DNA of 64,000 bases. It comes from Lachnoanaerobaculum gingivalis (GTDB lineage Bacteria > Bacillota > Clostridia > Lachnospirales > Lachnospiraceae). Numbering within the stretch: the first letter of the stretch is position 1; each line of letters starts with the position of its first letter. The stretch spans positions 310,001 through 374,000 of the forward strand of contig NZ_RRCO01000002.1 of NCBI RefSeq assembly GCF_003862475.1. Reading direction: 5' to 3'. A program made the translations under genes and the position numbers. Below the pieces are notes generated by a model. That model saw only the letters and a program-made list of their open reading frames with translations, was not told where the DNA came from and did not search any database. Positions 1-7,328 of this stretch are shown here, in pieces.

Positions 1-59
1 TTATTCGACACACTTCATACTAAAAGCTGAATATTACTTTCAAATTGTATTAAGTCAAG

Positions 60-87
60 TTGAATTGCATAAAATTTCTGCTATAAT
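60..87 (+). promoter_or_regulatory. Predicted sigma-A promoter of candidate small RNA
   Basis: A -35 box TTGAAT (60-65) and a consensus -10 box TATAAT (82-87) are separated by 16 bp. No convincing gene follows: the first downstream ORF has no ribosome binding site. The promoter points at the hairpin-rich stretch at 94-290. Confidence 0.45.
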
Positions 88-93
88 ATTTGT

Positions 94-290
94 ATTTATG
101 TGCTTATCGTTACTAAAGTTCATAATTTATTAACTTTTTTCCTATTGCATATATACTCCTATTATGTTATTATATTCTCTGTAGTTGAGAGTTTTCTTGC
201 GTTGACCTCTCACTACAAAATGTGCATTATGCACTCCTATATCACTCTAACAGGGAAACAGCAGCCGCGAGGCTGCTGTTTCTCGTTGTA
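94..290 (+). ncRNA. Candidate structured small RNA
   Basis: Downstream of a good promoter, three consecutive stem-loops can be drawn: 180-191 with 207-217 (11 bp, one bulged T), 222-226 with 230-234, and a perfect 12-bp stem 255-266 with 271-282 closed by a GCGA tetraloop and followed by a moderately T-rich run. The last could be the terminator of a roughly 190-nt transcript. I do not recognise 6S, SRP, tmRNA or a riboswitch in it. A 71-codon ORF starting at 100 lies here but lacks a Shine-Dalgarno sequence. The stable last hairpin might instead only mark the end of the HIT gene transcript, but that side lacks a T-run. Confidence 0.3.
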
Positions 291-297
291 TCAATAT

Positions 298-729
298 TTA
301 TTTTTCTATATTTAAATCTCTTCTTAAGATCTTAGCCATCTCCTCATAGTCGCTTTCTTTCAAATACTTCTTATCAGGATTCATAGTAAATGTGGAACCC
401 CATTCATCTCCTCCCTCATATTTTGGAACTATATGCATATGTAAGTGGCAGCCTGTATCTCCATACATTCCATAATTTACTTTGCTTGGTGCAAAAACCT
501 TGTGTACTACCTTTGCGATTTTGTTTACATCTGCAAAGAACTGATTTCTTTCTTCATCGGAAATATCTACTATTTCACTTACATGATCTTTATAAGCAAG
601 TATTACTCTGCCCATCTTTGACTGCTCTTTAAATATATATAAATATCCGCTCTCCATCTGTCCTACAGGATATCCGAATTTATCAAGTGAATCTCCCTGT
701 ACACAGTAAGCACAATTATTGTCTTTCAT
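298..729 (-). CDS. HIT family protein (histidine triad nucleotide hydrolase)
   Basis: A 143-residue protein of usual length for the bacterial HIT (Hint/Fhit-like) family, which hydrolyses nucleoside phosphoramidates or dinucleoside polyphosphates in the cytoplasm. The histidine triad is visible as HLHMH at residues 95-99. An N-terminal CAYC pair (C6, C9) resembles the zinc-binding cysteines of many HIT proteins. It lies 22 bp downstream of pyrC on the same strand and is probably cotranscribed, though no functional link is known. The exact substrate cannot be assigned from sequence. Confidence 0.9.
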   Translation of the reverse strand: MKDNNCAYCVQGDSLDKFGYPVGQMESGYLYIFKEQSKMGRVILAYKDHVSEIVDISDEERNQFFADVNKIAKVVHKVFAPSKVNYGMYGDTGCHLHMHIVPKYEGGDEWGSTFTMNPDKKYLKESDYEEMAKILRRDLNIEK

Positions 730-751
730 TTTCTCTCCTTAATTAATGTTT

Positions 752-2050
752 CTAATCAACATTCTCATACACTACATTTCCTTCACAAATAGTATATACT
801 ATCTTACCCTGTAATGTATCTCCAAGCCATGGTGAGTTACTTGATTTGCTCTCACTCTTATCATATTTCCATTCTTTATTTATATCAAATACTACAATGT
901 CTGCAATTTCATCCTCTCGCAATACTCCTCTGTCCATATTGTAAAGCCTTGCAGGTTGATAGCTCATTCTGTTCATAAGCTCCATTAAAGTAAGATGTCC
1001 CGGTTTAACAAGATACATATATCCAAGAGAAAAGCTGGTTTCAAGCCCGATTATACCGCTTGGTGCATCAACAAAGTCCTTATTTTTCTCTTCAATACTG
1101 TGAGGTGCATGATCTGTGGCAATGATATCTATTGAACCGTCCTTTAGTCCTTCAATTATTGCAAGTCTGTCTGCTTCTTCTCTCAATGGTGGATTCATCT
1201 TTGCAAGTGTACCGTATTTTATTACATCCTTATCTGTAAGTGTGAAATGATGTGGGGTAGCCTCGGCAAATACACGAAGTCCTGCCTTTTTTGCCTTTCT
1301 GACAAGCTCTACGCTTTCCTTTGCACTGATATGCTGTATACTTATAGTTGCACCGGTTTCTCTTGCAAGTCTGCAGTCCCTTTCGACCATTGAAATCTCA
1401 GCCTGTCTGTCCGATCCGTAAATATGTAACTCATCGGATGATGAACCATGATTGATTCCGTTTTCTTTGATAAACTTCGGATCCTCTTCATGGAACGAAA
1501 GCGGCATTTTAATATTTCGTGCAAGCTTCATAGCTTCTCGTGCCAGATTTTCATCAAGTAAAGGTCTTCCGTCATCTGTAAAGCCCACAGCACCGGCCTC
1601 TCTAAGTTCCTTTAAATCTGCAAGCTCTTCACCCTTCATACCCTTTGTGATGCAGGCACAGGTTTTGACATTTATCGGTGTATTTCTACCTTTTTTCATC
1701 ACTTCAAATATAAGTTCAGGACTGTCGATTGCAGGCTTTGTATTTGCCATTGCAACGATTGTAGTAAAACCGCCCTTAGCAGCAGCTCTTGCTCCACTTG
1801 CTATATCTTCTTTATATTCAAATCCCGGTTCTCTTAAATGAACATGTACATCTACAAATCCCGGTGCTGCACAAAGTCCCGTACAATCATATACCTTAAG
1901 CCTTTCTCCGTTTGCTCTTGCCATAAGAGTTGCATCCAGGTATAAATCTTTATCTATCTTTGTAATTCTTCCCTCTGATATGAGTATATCTCTTATATCA
2001 TCAGTCCTTGTACAAGGATCTAATAATCTAACATTTTTTAACATTATCAT
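752..2050 (-). CDS. pyrC: Dihydroorotase
   Basis: This is a 432-residue class I dihydroorotase of the amidohydrolase superfamily, which closes carbamoyl-aspartate to dihydroorotate in de novo pyrimidine synthesis. The metal-binding HVHLREPG motif is at about residues 69-76 and a DHAPH motif carries the catalytic aspartate near residue 310. The start ATG at 2050 has AAAGGGA about 12 bp upstream; a second ATG two codons on is possible. No other pyr genes and no pyrimidine attenuator are visible nearby, so the gene stands apart from a pyr operon and may be transcribed with the HIT gene. Confidence 0.95.
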   Translation of the reverse strand: MIMLKNVRLLDPCTRTDDIRDILISEGRITKIDKDLYLDATLMARANGERLKVYDCTGLCAAPGFVDVHVHLREPGFEYKEDIASGARAAAKGGFTTIVAMANTKPAIDSPELIFEVMKKGRNTPINVKTCACITKGMKGEELADLKELREAGAVGFTDDGRPLLDENLAREAMKLARNIKMPLSFHEEDPKFIKENGINHGSSSDELHIYGSDRQAEISMVERDCRLARETGATISIQHISAKESVELVRKAKKAGLRVFAEATPHHFTLTDKDVIKYGTLAKMNPPLREEADRLAIIEGLKDGSIDIIATDHAPHSIEEKNKDFVDAPSGIIGLETSFSLGYMYLVKPGHLTLMELMNRMSYQPARLYNMDRGVLREDEIADIVVFDINKEWKYDKSESKSSNSPWLGDTLQGKIVYTICEGNVVYENVD

Positions 2051-2134
2051 ATAAATATATCCCTTTCTAAAATACTTATATCGGGATATATTATATCATA
2101 TAAAGGATTTTGATGGAAATATATATAAAAAAAG

Positions 2135-2167
2135 GTACTAAAAAAGGTGACTGCTTTCGCAATCACC
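2135..2167 (-). terminator. Rho-independent terminator of rplJL
   Basis: On the minus strand a 9-bp stem with one U-G wobble (arms 2159-2167 and 2146-2154) and a short loop is followed by a T-run at 2140-2145. It lies 20 bp after the rplL stop codon. Confidence 0.8.
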
Positions 2168-2186
2168 TCCGAAAAGTTTAATTAAA

Positions 2187-2561
2187 TTACTTAAGAGTAA
2201 CCTGTGCTCCAACTTCTTCAAGCTGCTTCTTGATACCCTCAGCCTCGTCCTTAGAAACTTCTGCCTTAAGAACCTTAGGTGCTCCGTCGACGAGATCCTT
2301 TGCTTCCTTAAGTCCAAGTCCTGTAACCTCACGAACAACCTTGATAACCTTAACCTTCTGGTCACCTGCTGCTGTAAGCTCTACGTCAAACTCTGTCTTC
2401 TCCTCAGCTGCTGCCGCACCTGCACCTGCTGCTGCTACTACAACGCCGGCTGCTGCTGAAACGCCAAACTCTTCCTCACAAGCCTTTACAAGCTCATTTA
2501 ATTCAAGAACTGATAATTCCTTAATTGCATCGATAAACTCTGCAGTTGTTAACTTTGCCAT
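2187..2561 (-). CDS. rplL: 50S ribosomal protein L7/L12
   Basis: A 124-residue L7/L12 stalk protein, the usual length. It dimerises through the N-terminal domain (about 1-33), has an Ala-rich hinge (about 36-52) and a C-terminal domain containing the conserved [16 protein letters not shown] segment that contacts translation factors. It follows rplJ by 27 bp, the normal arrangement, and is terminated by a hairpin 20 bp downstream. Expression is expected to be set by the L10 leader upstream of rplJ. Confidence 0.98.
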   Translation of the reverse strand: MAKLTTAEFIDAIKELSVLELNELVKACEEEFGVSAAAGVVVAAAGAGAAAAEEKTEFDVELTAAGDQKVKVIKVVREVTGLGLKEAKDLVDGAPKVLKAEVSKDEAEGIKKQLEEVGAQVTLK

Positions 2562-2588
2562 TTAATAATCCTCCATTATTTGTTTTAT

Positions 2589-3077
2589 TTACGCTTCTTT
2601 GCTTTCAGCGATCTGATTAAGCACACGAGCGAAGTTTGTAATTGGTGACTGAATGCTTCCAAGGAGCTTTCCAATCAACTCGTCTCTTGATGGTATTGTA
2701 GCTATAAGCTTGATTCCATCCTGGTCATATGTTACACCGTCTACTACTCCTGCCTTTAACTCAAGCTTTGGAGCAGTCTTAGAGAAATTGTGTAATATTC
2801 TGGCAGGTGCAGTTGCATCTTCTTTTGAAACTGCAATTGCTGTAGGTCCCTCAAGTGAGCTGTCAAGAGTCTCAAACGGAGTTCCCTTTGCTGCCAAACG
2901 AATCATTGTGTTCTTATAAACTTTATAAGTTACACCTGCTTCTCTAAGTTCCTTACGAAGCTTTGTATCCTGATCGGCAGTAAGACCACGGTAGTCAACT
3001 ACTACAGCTGCCTGTGCGCCATCTAAAAGCTCAGCAATTTCCTTAACTATAGGCTGTTTTAATTCGATTTTTGCCAT
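2589..3077 (-). CDS. rplJ: 50S ribosomal protein L10
   Basis: A 162-residue L10, which anchors L7/L12 dimers to the ribosomal stalk base. The N-terminal rRNA-binding domain includes the typical VVVDYRGLT segment near residue 25, and the C-terminal helix that binds L12 dimers is present. The start at 3077 is preceded by AGGAGG. The ribosomal protein genes rplK and rplA are not adjacent here; a histidine kinase lies upstream instead, so rplJL forms its own transcription unit with its own promoter and leader. Confidence 0.98.
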   Translation of the reverse strand: MAKIELKQPIVKEIAELLDGAQAAVVVDYRGLTADQDTKLRKELREAGVTYKVYKNTMIRLAAKGTPFETLDSSLEGPTAIAVSKEDATAPARILHNFSKTAPKLELKAGVVDGVTYDQDGIKLIATIPSRDELIGKLLGSIQSPITNFARVLNQIAESKEA

Positions 3078-3246
3078 TTCTAACCTCCTTTATAGTTTCA
3101 GTAAAACCCGTAAAAGCAATAAGTGTAAATCTAAAAAACTCTCTGACATGCAGACAGAGAGTGAGAATACATCAACGTACTTAGTCACTTCCTCGGTAGG
3201 TATTACTTTAAGCCATACGGCACCTACTGTCTACGGTCATTTTACC
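3078..3246 (-). promoter_or_regulatory. Ribosomal protein L10 leader (autoregulatory)
   Basis: The roughly 170-nt untranslated leader of rplJ contains paired segments around 3178-3232 on the minus strand that resemble the Firmicute L10-leader kink-turn region bound by L10-(L12)4, followed by an intrinsic terminator at 3133-3162. The gene context is exactly the known one. The aptamer was recognised by eye and not folded. Confidence 0.7.
3133..3162 (-). terminator. Attenuator terminator in the L10 leader
   Basis: An 8-bp stem ACTCTCTG/CAGAGAGT (3155-3162 with 3138-3145) is followed on the minus strand by six T (3133-3138). It lies about 55 bp before rplJ and fits L10-mediated transcription attenuation. 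Confidence 0.75.
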
Positions 3247-3252
3247 TTGCCT

Positions 3253-3281
3253 AGGATACCAAATAAAGCAATGCTTGTCAA
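3253..3281 (-). promoter_or_regulatory. rplJ promoter
   Basis: TTGACA (3276-3281) and TATCCT (3253-3258), spaced 17 bp, read on the minus strand just after the end of the upstream histidine kinase gene. Confidence 0.7.
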
Positions 3282-3290
3282 TAGGAAAAT

Positions 3291-4568
3291 TTATTTTTCT
3301 TCAATATTTGCCACCATATTAAAATATACATTAAAATAAATGAAGTCATTCTTATATGTGACATGGATCTTACCCTTGTGCCTGTTTATAATATTTCTTG
3401 CAATGGAAAGTCCCACACCATACCCTGAAACACTGCTGTTATGTGACTTATCTTCTCTGTAAAACCTTTCAAAAAACTTTGAATAGTCTATATTTTTTCC
3501 TTCTTTATAGGTATTATATATAACCAGTTTCGCCTTTTTAAATGTAATACCATGCTGTGATAACCTAACGCCTATAGTCCCACCTTCATCACAGTACTTA
3601 TTTGCATTATCTATAAGTATGTTTATAAGCTCATACAATGCACCTTCATCTCCGGATATAAATATATCTTTTTGTATATCCGATTCAAAGTTTTTTCCTC
3701 CCTTTATTGCAAGCGATTTAAAAGACTTTGAAGATTTTTCAACAATATTTGAAAAATTAATATTTACCGCAACAACATTTGACTGCTCCTCGAATCTTGC
3801 CAATACTACAAGTCTGTTTATAAGTTCAGTCAGACGCTGTATCTGATCTTTGGTGCTCTGAGTCCATTCATTTTCACCATAAAGCATCTCGCAAAGCTCA
3901 TTATTTGCCGATATGATAGCTATGGGTGTTTTTAGCTCATGCCCTGCATTTGTGATAAATGCCCTCTGATTTCTATAGTTTTCCATAAAAGGCATCATTA
4001 CCTTACCCGAGAATATAACAAATATTATTATAAAGAAAACAAGATTTGAAAAGAAAATAAAAACCGATGTCTCTATCAAATCCGCTCTGTCTTCGGAATA
4101 TCTTGTAATATCCAAAACCACTATAAGCTTACTGTTATCCGTCTCATTAACATTAAACTTATATGCAAACTTTTGCCCGTCCGTTGTAGTGAAGCTTCCA
4201 TATATTTTACCGCCCGAAAGGATTTTCTTTACATAAAAGACCACATCTGTATCGGATAAATTTGCAATATGCTCGGTATTCATAGTAATTACTTTATTAC
4301 TGCTGTCCACCTGAGCACTGAAATATCTGTATTGAATTATAATATCTGAATTAGTTTTTCTGCCGAGAATTTTCTCTACAATATCTTCATCCGGAAGGAC
4401 TCCGTTATTATCAGATAATAAATCCAATATCTTATTTATTCTGTTTTCACTTGTTGCATATTTTGATGCATTCAAAATACCGATTATTGTAATAAGCATT
4501 ACAACGACTGCAACGGTAGCAACTACAATAAATTGTATACGAAGTCTCCTAAACAAATCACACCTCAA
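3291..4568 (-). CDS. Two-component sensor histidine kinase
   Basis: A 425-residue membrane histidine kinase. A first membrane segment (about 13-32) and a second (about 169-188) bracket an extracytoplasmic sensor domain of about 135 residues with no recognisable ligand motif. The H-box with the phospho-acceptor is NAGHELKTP (H210), followed by the N-box LIDNANKY and the G-box GYGVGLSIARN. It overlaps the response regulator stop region by 11 bp, so the two are coupled. The start is uncertain: the longest frame begins at a TTG (4568), and another TTG four codons on sits 4 bp after GAGGTG. Signal and target genes are unknown. Confidence 0.88.
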   Translation of the reverse strand: MRCDLFRRLRIQFIVVATVAVVVMLITIIGILNASKYATSENRINKILDLLSDNNGVLPDEDIVEKILGRKTNSDIIIQYRYFSAQVDSSNKVITMNTEHIANLSDTDVVFYVKKILSGGKIYGSFTTTDGQKFAYKFNVNETDNSKLIVVLDITRYSEDRADLIETSVFIFFSNLVFFIIIFVIFSGKVMMPFMENYRNQRAFITNAGHELKTPIAIISANNELCEMLYGENEWTQSTKDQIQRLTELINRLVVLARFEEQSNVVAVNINFSNIVEKSSKSFKSLAIKGGKNFESDIQKDIFISGDEGALYELINILIDNANKYCDEGGTIGVRLSQHGITFKKAKLVIYNTYKEGKNIDYSKFFERFYREDKSHNSSVSGYGVGLSIARNIINRHKGKIHVTYKNDFIYFNVYFNMVANIEEK

Positions 4569-5229
4569 CTAATTCAAACTCACGATTTTCTTCTCCCATT
4601 ATTTCAATATTGGCATTGATTGCTTTCAGCTTTTGCTTTAAATATGATATATAAATCCATACATAACCGGCATCACATTCATCATCCTTTGACCATACAT
4701 GATTGTATATATACTCGGTTGACAACTTTTTATTCTTATTTTTCATAAGGACTTCCATAAGTTTTGTTTCCTTACCCGCAAGAATAATAGAATTCTTTGC
4801 TGAAAGCTCCTGCTCCGCAACATTTAACTTAACACTTCCGAATGTAAGTACATTTTCATTGAAACTTGTATCAATTCTTCTTTCCAAAGAACGAATTCTG
4901 GCTACAAGTTCTTTTAATAAAATAGGCTTTGTAAGATATTCATCCGCACCCATATCAAGTCCTGAAATCTTGTCGTCTACTTCACTCATTGCTGTAAGCA
5001 TAATAACATAAGTGGTATTACCTGATGCTCTAAGCTCTTTTAAAACTTCCAACCCGGATCTTTTCGGCATCATTATATCAAGAATTATCATATCAAATAT
5101 TTCACTATTTGCAAGTTCAAGCGCTCTTTCTCCGTCAAATGCCTGTTTCACTTCATATCCCTGCATTTCCAGTGCTGTGGCATATGCTCTTGAAAGCGCT
5201 ATTTCATCTTCAGCTAATAATATTCTCAT
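4558..5229 (-). CDS. OmpR-family response regulator
   Basis: The N-terminal receiver domain has the acidic pocket in LLAEDE and the phospho-acceptor D51 in MIILDIMMPKRSG. The C-terminal half is a Trans_reg_C winged-helix DNA-binding domain of OmpR/PhoB type. I start it at the ATG at 5229, which has GAGGAG about 10 bp upstream. A longer frame from a TTG at 5247 would include the ribosome binding site itself. It overlaps the upstream alarmone synthetase by about 20 bp and the downstream kinase by 11 bp, forming a three-gene operon. Confidence 0.92.
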   Translation of the reverse strand: MRILLAEDEIALSRAYATALEMQGYEVKQAFDGERALELANSEIFDMIILDIMMPKRSGLEVLKELRASGNTTYVIMLTAMSEVDDKISGLDMGADEYLTKPILLKELVARIRSLERRIDTSFNENVLTFGSVKLNVAEQELSAKNSIILAGKETKLMEVLMKNKNKKLSTEYIYNHVWSKDDECDAGYVWIYISYLKQKLKAINANIEIMGEENREFELVEV

Positions 5230-5842
5230 TATTGTCCGACTCCTCAATCAAATTCTTTATAGTTTGCATATTTAAATCACAGGATGCCAACTCGTCCGCA
5301 CATCTTTTAAGCTCCTTTGTGATTCTTTCATGATTTCTTATATATTTCTTATACTTCATTTGATGCTCAAGTGATGCCCACGAATCCATAGCTATAGTTC
5401 TTAACTGAACCTCTATATAATACTTTCCGTTTTCATTTCCCTCACAATCGGGAAAATTTGTAATAATTTCAAGTATCATATGATAAGAGCGGTATCCGTT
5501 AGGCTTCACATTAAGAATATAGTCCTTTTCTTCAACCACATTAATATTAGGCATCTTTTTAAACATACCTGCCAAAGCATATATATCATCCACGAATCCA
5601 CATACTATCCTTACACCTATGGCATCTTTTATCTCCTTTAAAGCATTATATGTTGTAGGTTCAAACTCTCTTCTCTTACATTTTTCAATCATACTTTCAT
5701 TTGTCTTTATCCTTGAAATAAAATGCTCAAAGAGTTTGTATCCCGTTTTATTCTTATACTCATCATTCAATTTATACACCTCTTTTGATAATGTTTCCAA
5801 AATCAACTCAAGGTATTTTTCATAGTCACCATATATATTCAT
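5210..5842 (-). CDS. Small alarmone synthetase (RelA/SpoT domain protein)
   Basis: A 210-residue protein with a single RelA/SpoT synthetase domain of the RelQ/YwaC-like type, which makes (p)ppGpp from ATP and GTP or GDP. Recognisable elements are the GVRIVCGFVDD segment, the substrate-binding KPNGYRSYH segment, and EVQLRT followed by WASLEHQ. There is no HD hydrolase, TGS or ACT domain, so it should only synthesise. The ATG at 5842 has AAGGA about 9 bp upstream. It is the first gene of an operon with a two-component system, an association worth noting because it could couple the stringent response to an external signal. Confidence 0.88.
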   Translation of the reverse strand: MNIYGDYEKYLELILETLSKEVYKLNDEYKNKTGYKLFEHFISRIKTNESMIEKCKRREFEPTTYNALKEIKDAIGVRIVCGFVDDIYALAGMFKKMPNINVVEEKDYILNVKPNGYRSYHMILEIITNFPDCEGNENGKYYIEVQLRTIAMDSWASLEHQMKYKKYIRNHERITKELKRCADELASCDLNMQTIKNLIEESDNNENIIS

Positions 5843-5901
5843 CAAGTAAAGTCCTTTTATCTTTTATATATAGTTTAGCATAAATAAGTGTATAAAGAAT
5901 G

Positions 5902-5930
5902 AAAAAAGGCTAAACTTTTCATGTTCAGCC
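5902..5930 (-). terminator. Terminator of the pnp-mgtE unit
   Basis: On the minus strand GGCTGAAC pairs with GTTTAGCC (one G-U) across a short loop, followed by six T. It lies about 20 bp after the mgtE stop. Confidence 0.75.
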
Positions 5931-5948
5931 CTAAGAAAATATTCATAT

Positions 5949-7298
5949 TTATTTGATATGTAAAAGCTCTACAGCTATTTGGAAGTAAATAACCAAAGAT
6001 ACCGCATCAACTATTGTTGTAATAAGCGGAGCCGCCATAATAGCAGGGTCAAGCTTCAATCTTTTTGCAAGTATCGGAAGTATTCCACCTATAACCTTTG
6101 CTACAAAAACAGTGGCAAACAATGCCAAAACTACTGTAAGTGCTACAAGCGGCTGTCCCGGATACTGAATAACCAATCTTACAAAGTTTACAAGACCAAG
6201 TATCAAACCGACAATAACGGATACCCTTGCCTCTTTCCAAATAACTTTAAATATATCCGAACTTGCAACTTCACCAATAGTCATACCTCGGATAATCATG
6301 GTAGATGACTGTGAACCTGCATTACCGCCTGTATCTGTAAGCATAGGTACAAATGAAACAAGCAAAGGCATTACCTGGAATGCATCCTCATACCTTGTAA
6401 GTATTCCACCTGTAAGCATTGAACTTATCATAAGTACCAACAGCCATGTGATTCTGTTCTTTGCAAGTTCCAATACACTTGTTTTTAGATAAGGCTTCTC
6501 AGACGGAAGCATAGCCGCCATCTTCTCAAAGTCCTCTGTCGCCTCTTCTTCCATAACATCCACAGCATCGTCAATTGTAACAATACCTACAAGTCTGTTT
6601 TCATGGTCAACAACCGGCAAAGATAACAAATCGTATTTATTGAATAAATCCGCAATCTCTTCTTTATCGTCTGTAGTTACGGCTTTAATAACATTTGTAT
6701 CCATTATATCTTCAATTTTGACTTCATAGTCATTCATTAAAAGATCCTTAACCGTAACAACTCCTTCAAGCATTCGCTTGGCATCCATTACATAGCAGGT
6801 ATATATGGTTTCCTTGTCATAACCATGCTTTCTGATATAGGCAAAGGCCTCCTGCACGGTCATATTCTTCTTTAAACCAATATACTCTGCAGTCATTATA
6901 GATCCTGCGGAATTTTCAGGATACTTAAGGAATTCATTTATCTGTAACCTTGTACTGGGAGCGGCATTTTGTAAAACTCTCTTTACAACCGTTGCCGGGA
7001 GCTCCTCAAGCATATCTACAGCGTCATCAACATATAATTCTTCAATAATATATGACAACTCTTTATCTGTAATACTGTTTATTATATGTTCCTGAGTCTC
7101 TACTTCTAAACAAGCGAACACATCACTTGCAAGCTCTTTAGGGAGCATTCTGAAAATAATGATCTGCTTGTCAGAATCAAGCTCCTCTAAGAAGGATGCA
7201 ATATCAAACTCATTCATCTCGCAGAGCTCATCTTTTAATTGTCGGAACTGTTTTCTTGACACAAGATCAAATAATACTTCTTTTACATTCTCTTCCAT
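5949..7298 (-). CDS. mgtE: Magnesium transporter MgtE
   Basis: At 449 residues this is a standard-length MgtE, a homodimeric Mg2+ channel. The N-terminal helical MgtE_N domain (about 1-130) contains the typical DAVDMLEELPA repeat, two CBS domains follow (about 135-255, with PVVDHENRLVGIVTIDDAVDV visible), and five transmembrane helices occupy about 285-447, including the PMLTDTGGNAGSQSSTM pore segment. It begins only 30 bp after pnp, so it is probably cotranscribed with it, and there is no room for an M-box riboswitch. Gating by cytoplasmic Mg2+ binding to the CBS and N domains is known for the family. Confidence 0.96.
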   Translation of the reverse strand: MEENVKEVLFDLVSRKQFRQLKDELCEMNEFDIASFLEELDSDKQIIIFRMLPKELASDVFACLEVETQEHIINSITDKELSYIIEELYVDDAVDMLEELPATVVKRVLQNAAPSTRLQINEFLKYPENSAGSIMTAEYIGLKKNMTVQEAFAYIRKHGYDKETIYTCYVMDAKRMLEGVVTVKDLLMNDYEVKIEDIMDTNVIKAVTTDDKEEIADLFNKYDLLSLPVVDHENRLVGIVTIDDAVDVMEEEATEDFEKMAAMLPSEKPYLKTSVLELAKNRITWLLVLMISSMLTGGILTRYEDAFQVMPLLVSFVPMLTDTGGNAGSQSSTMIIRGMTIGEVASSDIFKVIWKEARVSVIVGLILGLVNFVRLVIQYPGQPLVALTVVLALFATVFVAKVIGGILPILAKRLKLDPAIMAAPLITTIVDAVSLVIYFQIAVELLHIK

Positions 7299-7328
7299 AG
7301 TCCCACCTTTCTCTGCAAAAAATTACTT

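Noticed and set aside
100-315. 71-codon plus-strand ORF with hydrophobic start
   Set aside because: No ribosome binding site, low-complexity composition, and it runs through the stable hairpin at 255-282. A structured RNA explains the region better.
4558-5247. Longer response regulator start at a TTG (5247)
   Set aside because: That start would place the ribosome binding site GAGGAG inside the gene; the ATG at 5229 is better.
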